Notes: a model not told the origin generated them from the letters alone. A stretch of 64,000 nt of DNA from CAYRJD01 sp965247395 (GCA_965247395.1 OZ252012.1:62001-126000), one strand, 5' to 3'; positions 37,301 through 45,934 are shown, counted from the first letter of the stretch. Numbers and translations are program-made.

Positions 37301-38046
37301 CTCGTGTACCAGCTGATGAGAGAGATGATGAGAGGGCTAAAGAGACTCAGGCTGAGATTCACGATGGCCTAGAGAAAGGTGAAGATGAGAGTGGTGACCG
37401 CGCACCGCATGCAAGCCATTACGGAGGGGCATCCTTTGGTAGCGCTGTTCACGGCGTGCTTGAGAGATTGGATCTGCTCGAAGCGGTCAATGCAGTGGCT
37501 GGAACCGCATCCGGTGATGGCGCCGGAATAGATGCGAGCGATTTCGATAACAAGCTCACAAAGCTCGTAGAGCTTGTCCTATCGAGTCCCGGCGCAGAGG
37601 GTGCACACGATTTGAGGTCGGGGGTAGAGCAGAGCGTTCGTGCGGTGCTAGCAGACCCAACAGTGGCTAATGCTGCGCGGTCGCGACACTGGCAAGAGAT
37701 CTACGTAGGAACGCTGGCGGAGGAGGTCGTAGTCGACGGCTTTATCGATCTTCTCTATGAAGACCCAGTTAGTTCAACGGCCGACAGCCCGGTCTACGTC
37801 GTACTTGATTTCAAGACCTCCAGCACGACCGATGAGACACGCCTGGCCGAGCGCACTGCTGGCTACTTACCGCAAGGTTCCATCTACGCCCATTGCGTAC
37901 AGCGGGTCACCGGCGCAACCGTCAGTCGCGTTGAGTTCGTTTACGTAACCAGAGACGGCATTCAAGTTCATACCGTCGAAAGTGAAGCACTGGCCACGGC
38001 CATTGAAGATGCGATGAGAATGGCTCAGGAAGCGGCCAGCGGTTAA
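34357..38046 (+). CDS. AddA/RecB-like UvrD-type helicase-nuclease
   Basis: A 1229-residue superfamily 1A helicase. Walker A is EAGAGTGKTTSLVARI (about residues 35-50), motif Ia is AAITFTEKAATEL, motif II region is THLLLDEFHDTDPIQ, motif III is FFVGDPKQSIYRFRRAD, motifs V-VI are VMTMHASKGLEFPIVI and RRLYVACTRARDHL. A C-terminal PD-(D/E)XK nuclease is seen in VDGFIDLLYED and VVLDFKTSST. It is thus active both as helicase and nuclease. With the AddB-like partner it should resect DNA ends for RecA. A 15-bp-period insertion (36361-36420; SNTQASNTGASNAQT) interrupts the protein at about residue 670. Confidence 0.9.
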   Translation: MSAKATESTKSTKPPEDQAIRDRIGTVVDKTLFVEAGAGTGKTTSLVARIMSLITGPESVPINQIAAITFTEKAATELRNRIRAEINQRLTQIKAAAGSKVVNSAAATTTTKHLSSTLDGLDGAAISTLHGFARRLLDEHPLEIGLPPSFEVLDEITSQVMFDESWNDFADRMLTDDSNRDWLLKLDLLGVSINHMQAVALKFTNNWDLLSWPPHSAPNAGDEQMQLGMEIAVEAQQLYELHSDCADPEDRLYQRFEVLPLLIERLETCKTDVDLLAVLANERFRISGVGNTGNQNNWSDVKSVREQFKNFGESCGQFLTLVAHEATNSCVRQLRRFALQLAEDRRRAGRLSFQDLLAVCRNLLRSEKHGVAVREALHNRYTHLLLDEFHDTDPIQIEIAALIAAAPTKNNFPGDWSELETRPGHLFFVGDPKQSIYRFRRADIALYHRARERFGSVLGETLSLSVNFRSSKPIIDWVNHTFETLMDTDEDDIGGDVHGDVDVGELQASYAPLRAVRSAPTVGHPVTFLGIPGWPTRKMAEIRMNEAKDVAGAIVTICSQGWTVFDKRIGKERPAHLDDIAILIPSRTSLPYLEDELEKRRIPYRLESTSFVWGNRVIRDLMMCLRAISDPTNELAIVSALRSPIYGCGDDDLFRHKAVNNGKWDYRLASNTQASNTGASNAQTGDTQIVVDPVAVGLAHLNELHGSASYQTPSELIEQLVVERQVLEQATAWPGVREQWRHVRFLVDQARAWSESQQSGLRRFLLWADEQSNDNARVTIPVLPELDGEAVHVMTMHASKGLEFPIVILAGLQETVRKESQAGSVGFISENKPPAVRLRGSAKTSNYEEWAAVEIIANHYERVRRLYVACTRARDHLLVSLHRKEGDNPKSLPAHSSSLLLFDANTDVLEGDVSTPTDVAVADEDFSHAGDLPEEFLATTVRSTSRPAQNEWELDHERALAASKRPAWLSASNVAKRFGPATRVPADERDDERAKETQAEIHDGLEKGEDESGDRAPHASHYGGASFGSAVHGVLERLDLLEAVNAVAGTASGDGAGIDASDFDNKLTKLVELVLSSPGAEGAHDLRSGVEQSVRAVLADPTVANAARSRHWQEIYVGTLAEEVVVDGFIDLLYEDPVSSTADSPVYVVLDFKTSSTTDETRLAERTAGYLPQGSIYAHCVQRVTGATVSRVEFVYVTRDGIQVHTVESEALATAIEDAMRMAQEAASG

Positions 38047-38054
38047 CAGGCACG

Positions 38055-38190
38055 ACCGTTCTGCTCAGCCTGCCTGTTACTAGGCAGGACCGTTCTGCTC
38101 AGCCTGCCTGTTACTAGGCAGGACCGTTCTGCTCAGCCTGCCTGTTACTAGGCAGGACCGTTCTGCTCAGCCTGCCTGTTACTAGGCAGG
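38055..38190 (+). repeat. four exact 34-bp tandem repeats, each with a hairpin, upstream of mihF
   Basis: Units are 38055-38088, 38089-38122, 38123-38156 and 38157-38190, apparently identical, filling the 160-bp spacer between addA and mihF. Each unit ends in a 6-bp stem (CCTGCC / GGCAGG) around the loop TGTTACTA. There are no spacers between units, so it is not CRISPR. The array may terminate addAB transcription, carry the mihF promoter, or bind a factor. The last unit is 16 bases before the mihF ATG. Confidence 0.92.
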
Positions 38191-38206
38191 CCCATACAAT
38201 CCGCGC

Positions 38207-38512
38207 ATGGCTAATCAGCAAACTGCCGCCGAGGCGCTTGCTGGGGCTAAAGAGCAACGGCGTGTTCGAGCCGAACTGCTAAGCAACATGGCTGCAGGGA
38301 CTATTTCTCTGGAGCAGGCTTTGGAAAGCGCCAAGACTGATTCGCTGGTTAGCAAGATCAAATTGCTCCCGGTACTTGAGTCGCTACCAAACATGGGCAA
38401 AGTGACCTCCCGCCGCTTGCTAGCAAGCCTGAATATCCCAGAAGCCATGAGACTTGCGGACGTGATCAGCCTGTCGCAACTGCCGGAATTGCTAGATCAG
38501 GTGAAACCGTGA
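38207..38512 (+). CDS. mihF: integration host factor, actinobacterial type
   Basis: A 101-residue nucleoid protein of the mycobacterial IHF family, unrelated to proteobacterial IHF. The helix-two-turn-helix core is seen in LLPVLESLPNMGKVTSRRLLA with NIPEAMRLADV. The N-terminal half is helical and charged. It binds DNA non-specifically and supports nucleoid organisation and site-specific recombination. Its stop overlaps the gmk start (GTGA), the usual actinobacterial order mihF-gmk-rpoZ. Confidence 0.93.
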   Translation: MANQQTAAEALAGAKEQRRVRAELLSNMAAGTISLEQALESAKTDSLVSKIKLLPVLESLPNMGKVTSRRLLASLNIPEAMRLADVISLSQLPELLDQVKP

Positions 38513-39066
38513 GCAGGTCAAAGCAGATCTATGTCGTATGCGGACCAGGCGGTGCGGGCAAGGGCACCATCGTTCAACAAATGTTGGAGGACAATCCTGG
38601 TCTAGTTCTTAGCCGTTCCTGGACCACTCGCACCCAACGTAAGGGAGAGCCGGACGATGCCTACACGTTTGTTACGCACGAACAGTTTGACGAAAAGCTC
38701 GCTGAAGACGGGTTTTTGGAGTGGGCGCAATTTTTGGAGCACCGCTACGGCACACCACATCCGCCCTCCGATCTAGACAACGACCTGATCCTTGAGATCG
38801 AAGTGCAGGGCGCAGCCCAGGTACGCAAAAAGGCCCCCGATGCGGTAGTGATCATGGTGTTACCGCCCAGCCGAATCGAGCAAGAGCGTCGCATGCGAGA
38901 ACGCGGCGATTCCGATGAGATTGTTGCGCAACGCCTTGCAAAATCCGATGCTGAGCTAGCAGCGGGCTATGTTCTGGCCGATCTCGTGCTGGTCAATAAT
39001 GATGTCCAGATTGCGTCAGACGAGATTTGCAGGTTCGTGGAGCGCACACGTACCGAGCGCAGCTAA
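38509..39066 (+). CDS. gmk: guanylate kinase
   Basis: A 185-residue P-loop kinase converting GMP to GDP with ATP. Walker A is VVCGPGGAGKGTIVQQM. The GMP-binding segment is SRSWTTRTQRKGEPDDAYTFV, followed by EWAQFLEHRYGTP. The lid arginines are in PPSRIEQERRMRERG. The GTG start overlaps the mihF stop, indicating translational coupling. Length and order fit the family. Confidence 0.96.
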   Translation: MSRSKQIYVVCGPGGAGKGTIVQQMLEDNPGLVLSRSWTTRTQRKGEPDDAYTFVTHEQFDEKLAEDGFLEWAQFLEHRYGTPHPPSDLDNDLILEIEVQGAAQVRKKAPDAVVIMVLPPSRIEQERRMRERGDSDEIVAQRLAKSDAELAAGYVLADLVLVNNDVQIASDEICRFVERTRTERS

Positions 39067-39097
39067 GCACCGCTACCCTCACCGATGAGGAAAAGTA

Positions 39098-39511
39098 ATG
39101 CTTGACGAACAAGACACGATGATCAACCCCGGATACGAGGAGTTGCTCGAAAAAGTGGATTCACGTTTCACATTGGTCAGCCTGGCTGCCAAGAGAGCAC
39201 GCGAAATCAACTCCTATTACCTGGGACTGGATGGCGCCCTGGGCACGGTGGCACCGCCCCAAATCACCTCAACGGCGCGCAAGGCATTGTCGATGGCGTT
39301 CGAGGAAGTCAACGCTGGCAAGATCACTTATGAGCGTTATGACCCAGAGGTGCGTGCAGCCGAAGAAAAGGCCCGCCTTGAGGCCGAGCAACTAGCGGCC
39401 GAGGAAGCCGCAGCTGTTGCAGCAGCCGAGGCGGAGGCCGAAGCGGAAGCTCGCCGCGAAGAAAGATACGGCGGTCGCCGCAATATGTCATCTTCGTCAG
39501 ATCGGCGCTAG
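39098..39511 (+). CDS. rpoZ: DNA-directed RNA polymerase subunit omega
   Basis: A 137-residue omega subunit. The conserved core is INPGYEELLEKVDSRFTLVSLAAKRAREIN, followed by TSTARKALSMAFEEVNAGKI. The C-terminal 45 residues are an Ala/Glu-rich charged helix (EQLAAEEAAAVAAAEAEAEA), so it is longer than the usual 80-110 residues. The start at ATG 39098 has GAGG seven bases upstream; ATG 39119 is a possible alternative. Omega stabilises assembly of RNA polymerase. Confidence 0.95.
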   Translation: MLDEQDTMINPGYEELLEKVDSRFTLVSLAAKRAREINSYYLGLDGALGTVAPPQITSTARKALSMAFEEVNAGKITYERYDPEVRAAEEKARLEAEQLAAEEAAAVAAAEAEAEAEARREERYGGRRNMSSSSDRR

Positions 39512-39575
39512 GCGCCGCATCACTGTCTCTTAGCGAGTAAACGGGCGTTCCCGCTCGGCGAGCGATAGGGCAAAA

Positions 39576-40862
39576 ATGTTAAGCGGCAAGCGCATAGTCC
39601 TTGGCGTTAGCGGAGGCATCGCCGCGTACAAGGCGGTGCTGCTATGTCGACTGCTGGTCGATGCTGGCGCTCATGTATCACCGGTGATGACCAAGTCCGC
39701 TCAGCGGTTCGTGGGTCGAGCCACCTTTGATGCGCTGGCGTCGGAGCGAGTCCAAACCAGCATCTTCGGCGAGCCCGATCCGATCCCACACACAACCTTG
39801 GGTCAGAATGCCGACCTCGTAGTGGTGGCACCGGCCACCGCACGCTTGATCGGCAGTTACGCAGCCGGTATTTCCGATGGACTACTTACGGCCACGCTGT
39901 TGGCCACGCGAGCACCGGTGGTGTTGTGCCCGGCGATGCACACCGAAATGTGGGAGCACCCCGCAGTGGTTGACAACTTGGGGTTGCTAGCCCGGCGAGG
40001 CGTTCACATAGTCGAACCCGAGTCGGGACGTTTAGCTGGTGGCGATGAAGGGTCGGGACGTCTGGCCGAACCAGAAACCATTTTCGAGCGCATAGCCAGC
40101 GTGCTGGCGCTAGATGGTGATGTCAGCGTGCTGGCTCAAGGCGACGCTTTGCCTGCCACCCACAGAGTCGCAGCCAGAACTAACGCAGCCACCCGCCAAG
40201 ACTTAGCCGACAAGTCCGTGGTCGTCACTGCGGGCGGCACGCGCGAACCCATAGACCCTGTGCGCTTCATCGGTAATCGTTCGTCAGGTCGTCAAGGCCA
40301 CCAGCTTGCGGAGGCTGCACGGCAGCGCGGAGCAAGCGTGACTTTGATCACCACCTCCCACCTGTCAACTTCTACGAGCATCGATGTAATCCAAGTGGAA
40401 TCAGCCGAGGAGATGGACAGCGCTGTCGCCGTGCACGCCCCTGAAGCCGACCTAGTTCTAATGGCCGCAGCCGTTGCAGATTTCCGACCGGCCGATCCTG
40501 CTGGGCGCAAGATCAAGAAATCCGATGGAGCCCCCGGGATCAAGCTGATACTGACAACCGACATTTTGGCGGGACTAGGTGAGGTCAAGCCGCAGGGTCA
40601 AGTGCTGGTCGGTTTTGCAGCTGAGACAGACGACATCGTGGCCAATGCCACCGTAAAGCTGAAGCAAAAAAACCTCGACATGATCGTGCTCAACGATGTG
40701 TCCGTTCCTGACGTCGGGTTTGAGCATGAAACCAATGCGGTGACGATTATTCACCGCGACGGGGCTAAGCGGGAGGTCCCTCTGGCTTCCAAGCTAGAGA
40801 TCGCTCACGTGGTGTTAGATGAGGTGGCGGGTTTGCTGGCCAATGACACAACCGACGTTTAG
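39576..40862 (+). CDS. coaBC: bifunctional phosphopantothenoylcysteine decarboxylase / phosphopantothenate-cysteine ligase
   Basis: A 428-residue coenzyme A biosynthesis enzyme. The CoaC flavoprotein half has VLGVSGGIAAYKAVLLCRLL, PATARLIGSYAAGISDGLL and CPAMHTEMWEHPA (active-site Cys). The CoaB half has VVTAGGTREPIDPVRFIGNRSSG, MAAAVADFRP and KKSDG. A short duplication (SGRLAGGDEGSGRLAEPE) is seen between the halves. It joins cysteine to 4'-phosphopantothenate and decarboxylates the product. It lies between rpoZ and metK as in most actinobacteria. Confidence 0.96.
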   Translation: MLSGKRIVLGVSGGIAAYKAVLLCRLLVDAGAHVSPVMTKSAQRFVGRATFDALASERVQTSIFGEPDPIPHTTLGQNADLVVVAPATARLIGSYAAGISDGLLTATLLATRAPVVLCPAMHTEMWEHPAVVDNLGLLARRGVHIVEPESGRLAGGDEGSGRLAEPETIFERIASVLALDGDVSVLAQGDALPATHRVAARTNAATRQDLADKSVVVTAGGTREPIDPVRFIGNRSSGRQGHQLAEAARQRGASVTLITTSHLSTSTSIDVIQVESAEEMDSAVAVHAPEADLVLMAAAVADFRPADPAGRKIKKSDGAPGIKLILTTDILAGLGEVKPQGQVLVGFAAETDDIVANATVKLKQKNLDMIVLNDVSVPDVGFEHETNAVTIIHRDGAKREVPLASKLEIAHVVLDEVAGLLANDTTDV

Positions 40863-40961
40863 CCTTACGATCGCGGTGGCGATTTTGGCCGTGACGTCTT
40901 TGTCTGCGGTAGTAATTGCGACATGTAAGAGTTATGCAAGAGAGTATGACTGGGAGAAAGC

Positions 40962-42140
40962 ATGACAAGTAACGGGTTTAACCGAGTGTTTACTTCTGAA
41001 AGCGTTACCAGAGGTCATCCGGACAAGGTGGCCGACCAGATCTCTGATTCGATCTTGGATTCATTGCTGGCGCTTGACCCTCGGTCCAGAGTGGCGGTGG
41101 AAACGCTCGTGGCTAAGGGCTTTGTGGTGGTGGCAGGCGAAGTAACCACCAATGCCTATATTGAGATTCCTCAGGTCGTGCGTGACACGGTCGTTGACAT
41201 TGGTTACGACCGCAGCGTGCTCGGATTTGACGGTCACACCTGCGGCGTGATGGTTGCGTTGAACCCGCAATCCACCGAGATCAATGTTGCCGCTTCTGAA
41301 AAAGACGGAGACAAGCAAGGAGCAGGCGACCAGGGGCTGATGTTCGGCTATGCCTGCAACGAGACCGAAGCGCTTATGCCGATGCCGATTTACGTGGCGC
41401 ATCGTTTAGCAGAACAACTCGAAGAAGCGCGGCGCTCTTGCAAAATTCCCTGGCTACGACCCGACGGAAAAACGCAGGTCACCTTTGAGTACGACAACGG
41501 CAAGCCGGTCCGCTTGAGGACGGTGTTGATCTCAGCGCATCACGACAGCAGCATTGGCGATCGTGACCTAATGCGAGACGATCTGCGCGAACACGTTTTG
41601 ATTCCGGCTTTACCGCCACAATTTGTGGACCAAGATTTTGAGTTCAAGGTGAATCCGTCTGGCAGCTTTGTAGACGGCGGTCCGGTTGCTGACGCTGGCA
41701 TGACCGGCCGCAAGATCATGGTCGACACCTACGGCGGTTACGCCCGACACGGTGGGGGAGCGTTCTCCGGCAAAGACCCATCCAAAGTTGATCGCAGCGC
41801 TTCATACGCGGCGCGATGGGTAACAAAAAACCTAGTTGCGGCTGGTGCGAGCGACCGCTGTGAACTACAGCTGGCATACGTCATTGGTGAAGCCGAGCCG
41901 GTGTCGGTGTCGGTGGAGACCTTTGGCACCGAGAACTATCCGGTCGAGCGCATCGAGAAGGCGATAAAGAAAATATTTGACTTGAGGCCTGCTGCTCTCA
42001 TAAAGGATTTAGGATTACTTGCGCCTATCTACGCCAAGACGGCGGCCTACGGACACTTTGGTCGTGAGCCTGAGGGTGGTTCCTTCACCTGGGAGAGGAC
42101 CGATCGCGTGGACGCTCTCAAGTCGGCTCTAGAGAGCTAA
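40962..42140 (+). CDS. metK: S-adenosylmethionine synthetase
   Basis: A 392-residue enzyme making SAM from methionine and ATP. Family motifs are TSESVTRGHPDKVADQISD at the N-terminus, GAGDQGLMFGYA at about residue 120, and the P-loop-like GGGAFSGKDPSKVDRSAAY-type segment (here DRSASYAARW). A GGGAG box lies 6-7 bases before the ATG. The 99-bp leader holds no recognisable SAM riboswitch core. Confidence 0.97.
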   Translation: MTSNGFNRVFTSESVTRGHPDKVADQISDSILDSLLALDPRSRVAVETLVAKGFVVVAGEVTTNAYIEIPQVVRDTVVDIGYDRSVLGFDGHTCGVMVALNPQSTEINVAASEKDGDKQGAGDQGLMFGYACNETEALMPMPIYVAHRLAEQLEEARRSCKIPWLRPDGKTQVTFEYDNGKPVRLRTVLISAHHDSSIGDRDLMRDDLREHVLIPALPPQFVDQDFEFKVNPSGSFVDGGPVADAGMTGRKIMVDTYGGYARHGGGAFSGKDPSKVDRSASYAARWVTKNLVAAGASDRCELQLAYVIGEAEPVSVSVETFGTENYPVERIEKAIKKIFDLRPAALIKDLGLLAPIYAKTAAYGHFGREPEGGSFTWERTDRVDALKSALES

Positions 42141-42166
42141 ATCCCGATACCAAAGGCCTTACTCAA

Positions 42167-44293
42167 ATGGCCTTTGTGGCATCGGTACTAGTTGACGAAC
42201 CCGGTCTTGACCGTGAGTTTTCTTACCTCCTGCCTGACGAGCTAATAGAGAAACTCAAGCAACAGCCTGGCAATGTGCCGTTGAGAGTCGGCACCATTGT
42301 CAGGGTCAAACTGCAGCAGCGACGCATGCGTGGCTGGATCATGCGGCTGGAAACGGAGGATGACTACGCCGCCGAACACGCTCACGGTTTTGTGACCGGG
42401 CACAGTGTTTCAGCAGAGCACAGCGCCAGCCCCGCCAAGCTGGAGTCGCTGGTTTCGGTTGTTGGAATCGGCCCGCCGCCGCATGTAGTTGAACTCACAA
42501 AATGGGCGGCGAATCGCTGGGCAGGCACACGTGTGCATTTCATGCGAGCGGCCAGCCCTGAACGAGTTGTTAGAAATCTTCCAAAGCAAGTTCTGCCGAC
42601 AAGCCAACCGGAAAGCCAGCCAGCAAAGCAACCAAACAAGCAACCCAATCCGAGTTACGCCGAGGCTTCTAACGGCTCTCTAGACAACTATCTGTCTGGG
42701 GATTTTTCTGCAAACCCACCCAGCGTTATTCAGATCAGCCCCAGCGATGACTGGCTGGCACTGACCGAACAAGTCTGCGAGCTCGGACGAGTGCTAGTTC
42801 TGACTCCGACTTTGAGAGCGGCTCACCGACTTGCGGGTCAACTGGAAAGCAAACAGGTTTCGGTGGCGATTGCGCCGAAGGAGTGGGAGAAGGCAGCTGC
42901 GGCGCAGGTTGTGCTGGGGGCTAGGGGTGCGGCTTGGGCACCGGCCGGACCGCTTGAAGCGGTGGTCGTGTTTGACGAGCACGATCAGTCATATCAATCA
43001 GAGGCGGCTCCAACCTGGCATGCGCGCACCGTTGCTATGCAACGTGCATTGGTGGACGGCGCTAAGTGCTTCTTGGTGTCTCCAGCGCCTTCGCCTGACG
43101 CGATCCATTTCGGCCAGCTAACCGACCTAGCTGTAAGTATCGACACAGCAAGCAGTACCCCAACAAGCAATCTCACAGCAAGCAGTACTTCAGCAAGCAA
43201 CGCCGTTGTTGCGGAGGAGTCGGCAGAACGAGCGACCACTGGACACTTATCAACCGAGAGCTTGTCGGCTGGGGCACGCTCGGCCTGGCCACTAATCGAG
43301 ATTGTTGACCGCCGCGGCGATGATCCAATGGCAGGCGAATGGTGCTCCGACCGACTCGCCAGAGTGATAACCGACGCAAGGCCTGCAGCGAATGAGGCAA
43401 GCACCACCGCAAATACCGGTTCAACTGCAGGCGATAGTGCACAACCAGGCCGTGTTGTTTGTGTGCTGAATCGCAAGGGCCGAGCTCGGTTGGCAATCTG
43501 TCGCGATTGCGGCGAGCTAGCCCGCAATGAGACCACGGGCACTGCTTTAAAGATCGACGGAGATGAGTTGATCGATCCTCAAACCGGTGAGGCTCGCCCT
43601 ATCGTCTGTGCCAGTTGTGGTTCGCTGAAGTTTCGCAGAGCCCGACTAGGGGTCAAAGGTGTCGCAGCCGAACTAGAAGCGCTCGCTCGCCAGCGCGTGG
43701 TGCAAGCCACCAGTGACAATCCGCAGACCTACGACGACGAAGCTGATTTCTTTATCGGCACCGAGGCTGTCTTGCACCGTGTCCCAACCGCCAACGTCGT
43801 GGCGTTTTTGGACTTCGACCAAGAGCTCACTGCACCGCGTTACCGAGCCGAAGAAGAAGCCATGGCGTTGTTGGTGCTGGCGGCGCGAATGGTGGGCGGC
43901 GATTCGAACAATCAGTTTGGCAAAAACATGAACTCCGAACCTGGCCGCGTGCTGGTGCAAACTCGTCAACCCGACCATCCAGTACTAATCGCAGCAACCA
44001 GCGGAAAATTGTTGGAATGGTCAGCCAGATTGCTTGAAAGTCGCCGCAAACTGCGACAGCCCCCCTACGTCTCGTGGGCGTTGATTAGTGGAGCCGCCGC
44101 AGAGGAATACATCAATGGCTTGCATGATTTTGCGGAGTCGCGTGGGCTGTCAAACGATCTTGAAATTGCTTCCACTTCCGATGGTGTTTGGCGTGTTCGG
44201 TCTCGACAACCAGATCAGTTGCATGCTGCATTGACGAGGACGGCTCGACCGAAAGGTCGGCTGCGTGTAGCGATAGATCCGGTGCGTGCGTAG
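42167..44293 (+). CDS. priA: primosomal protein N' (actinobacterial PriA, probably helicase-inactive)
   Basis: A 708-residue PriA relative. The N-terminal DNA-binding domain (FVASVLVDEPGLDREFSYLL) is present and a DExH-like VVFDEHDQSYQSEA remains. No Walker A GKT/S is found where expected (VLVLTPTLRAAHRLAG), as in other actinobacterial PriA proteins. The zinc region is reduced to two CxxC pairs (ICRDCGELA and VCASCGSLK), where canonical PriA has four. Two low-complexity inserts occur: a Gln/Pro/Lys tract (about 145-160) and a Ser/Thr/Ala tract coded by a roughly 30-bp repeat (43145-43201). It is expected to help load the replicative helicase at restarting forks. Confidence 0.88.
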   Translation: MAFVASVLVDEPGLDREFSYLLPDELIEKLKQQPGNVPLRVGTIVRVKLQQRRMRGWIMRLETEDDYAAEHAHGFVTGHSVSAEHSASPAKLESLVSVVGIGPPPHVVELTKWAANRWAGTRVHFMRAASPERVVRNLPKQVLPTSQPESQPAKQPNKQPNPSYAEASNGSLDNYLSGDFSANPPSVIQISPSDDWLALTEQVCELGRVLVLTPTLRAAHRLAGQLESKQVSVAIAPKEWEKAAAAQVVLGARGAAWAPAGPLEAVVVFDEHDQSYQSEAAPTWHARTVAMQRALVDGAKCFLVSPAPSPDAIHFGQLTDLAVSIDTASSTPTSNLTASSTSASNAVVAEESAERATTGHLSTESLSAGARSAWPLIEIVDRRGDDPMAGEWCSDRLARVITDARPAANEASTTANTGSTAGDSAQPGRVVCVLNRKGRARLAICRDCGELARNETTGTALKIDGDELIDPQTGEARPIVCASCGSLKFRRARLGVKGVAAELEALARQRVVQATSDNPQTYDDEADFFIGTEAVLHRVPTANVVAFLDFDQELTAPRYRAEEEAMALLVLAARMVGGDSNNQFGKNMNSEPGRVLVQTRQPDHPVLIAATSGKLLEWSARLLESRRKLRQPPYVSWALISGAAAEEYINGLHDFAESRGLSNDLEIASTSDGVWRVRSRQPDQLHAALTRTARPKGRLRVAIDPVRA

Positions 44294-44388
44294 TCATCGG
44301 GCTCAGCTGACGAACGCAACGACTGGCCGCAACCGAGCAAACGTGTCGTTAGCTCGTTTGCACGCTGGCCGCTAGCTTTGAAGGCGTT

Positions 44389-45030
44389 GTGAGCTATTCG
44401 GTGCGATTGTTTGGTGATCCGGTTTTGCGCCAACGCGCTAGTGATATCACCGACATTGATGGCCGTATTGCCAACATGGCTGAACAGCTTTTTCCGGCTA
44501 TGGAACAAGCCGGAGGCATCGGTCTGGCCGCGCCGCAAGTCGGCATTTTGAAGCGACTGTTCGTCTACGACATGGGCGAAGGCCCAGCAACACTCGTCAA
44601 TCCACGTATCGAAGAATCAGACGGCGAATGGGTTTACGAGGAGGGCTGCTTGTCGCTTCCGGGCATTGCCATCGAGATCGTTCGTCCTAAGCAGGTGCAT
44701 CTGGTGGGCTACGACCTGGATGGCAACGAAGTATCGATTGAAGCCGACGAGCTATTGGCGCGCCTATTTCAACACGAGTTGGATCACTTGGACGGCGTGC
44801 TCACGCTGGATCGCGCAGCCCGCAGCGAGCGCAAAGCTGCTTTGAAGCAGTGGCGCGAGCTTCGAGCGGCAGGAGCCATGCAATCTCATGGGCTGCAGCC
44901 CATGCTTGACCTGAGCCAGCAGGGATTTAAGTACGAGCCTGACAAACGGCCCTCTAGCAAACAGTCTTCTGTTAAGCAGAGCGCAGCCCAGCAAAACTCC
45001 GCACAACAAGACGGGAAAGACGGCGAATAA
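44389..45030 (+). CDS. def: peptide deformylase
   Basis: A 213-residue metalloenzyme removing formyl from initiator methionine. All three motifs are intact: GIGLAAPQVG, EGCLSLPG and QHELDHLDG (metal-binding Cys and two His). The start is GTG 44389. A roughly 50-residue C-terminal extension rich in Gln/Ser/Lys (KQSSVKQSAAQQNSAQQ) follows the domain and is another repeat-like tail. fmt follows, in the normal def-fmt order. Confidence 0.95.
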   Translation: MSYSVRLFGDPVLRQRASDITDIDGRIANMAEQLFPAMEQAGGIGLAAPQVGILKRLFVYDMGEGPATLVNPRIEESDGEWVYEEGCLSLPGIAIEIVRPKQVHLVGYDLDGNEVSIEADELLARLFQHELDHLDGVLTLDRAARSERKAALKQWRELRAAGAMQSHGLQPMLDLSQQGFKYEPDKRPSSKQSSVKQSAAQQNSAQQDGKDGE

Positions 45031-45034
45031 GCAA

Positions 45035-45934
45035 CTGTTTAGGCCTCGCCGGGTCGCGTTCGCAGGAACACCGGCTGATGCGGTGCCTGCGATTACAGCG
45101 CTGGCCAAAGCGGGCTTTGAAATACCGCTTGTTGTAACCGCACCGCCCGCCAGAAGGTCGCGCCGCGGCAAAGCAACACCGACACCGGTTGGCCAAGCCG
45201 CCCAGACGCTTGGACTAACGGTTAGCCACTCGATTGCAGATGTTGCCGACGGCGATGTTGCGGCAGATTGTGTGATGGTGGTGGCATTCGGCCAACTAAT
45301 AAGCGCAGATTTGCTAGCTCGGCTACCGATGCTAAATCTGCATTTTTCGATGCTGCCGCGCTGGCGCGGAGCTGCCCCTGTCGAACGAGCGCTGTTGGCG
45401 GGCGACACCCACGTCGGTGTCTGTTTAATGGAGATCGAAACCAAGCTCGATACCGGTCCGGTCTATTGGTACGAACAGGTGGAAGTCAACGCCAGTGCAA
45501 CCGCGACCGAACTGCGAGCCAAACTGGCTGACGTTGGCGCACAACGGCTGGTCAGCTCTTTGCAAGAGGGACTGGATAGGCCAACTCCGCAGCAAGGCGA
45601 TCCGACTTATGCAAAAAAGCTCACCCGCACAGATCGACAGCTGCAGTGGGACATGCCCGCTAGTCAGCTAGAGCGAGTGGTGCGGGTAGGGCAAGCCTGG
45701 ACGACGATTGCTGGAAACGAACTGAAGATTCACGAGGCGCAAGTGAGACCGATGGCTGAGTGTGAGTCGGTGCCAGCTTCTGCTGAGGCTGGGTCGTTGT
45801 GGGTCGACGCTGTTCGTTGCGGCGAAGATGCGCTTGTGTTAGTAACGGTTCAACCTTCGGGGCGATCAGCTATGGCCGCCGCTGATTGGCTAAGGGGAGC
45901 ACGCTTAGCACCAGGTGCCGTACTGGGAACCTGA
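45035..45934 (+). CDS. fmt: methionyl-tRNA formyltransferase (apparent CTG start)
   Basis: This enzyme formylates Met-tRNA(fMet) using 10-formyl-THF. The catalytic core is visible in LHFSMLPRWRGAAPVERALLAGD with the following DTGPVY. The conserved first strand (RRVAFAGTPADAVPAITAL) is encoded from 45047 on, upstream of the first canonical start (GTG 45083). In this frame there is no ATG, GTG or TTG between that strand and the overlap with def; CTG 45035, five bases past the def stop, is the only near-cognate start. I therefore place the start at 45035 (299 aa). Starting at 45083 would remove part of the Rossmann fold. Confidence 0.85.
   Translation: MFRPRRVAFAGTPADAVPAITALAKAGFEIPLVVTAPPARRSRRGKATPTPVGQAAQTLGLTVSHSIADVADGDVAADCVMVVAFGQLISADLLARLPMLNLHFSMLPRWRGAAPVERALLAGDTHVGVCLMEIETKLDTGPVYWYEQVEVNASATATELRAKLADVGAQRLVSSLQEGLDRPTPQQGDPTYAKKLTRTDRQLQWDMPASQLERVVRVGQAWTTIAGNELKIHEAQVRPMAECESVPASAEAGSLWVDAVRCGEDALVLVTVQPSGRSAMAAADWLRGARLAPGAVLGT

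Noticed and set aside
38055..38190. Possible CRISPR array
   Set aside because: The units are contiguous 34-bp tandem copies with no variable spacers, and there are no cas genes nearby.
40863..40961. SAM riboswitch before metK
   Set aside because: The 99-bp leader shows no recognisable SAM-I, SAM-II or SAM-IV core by eye.
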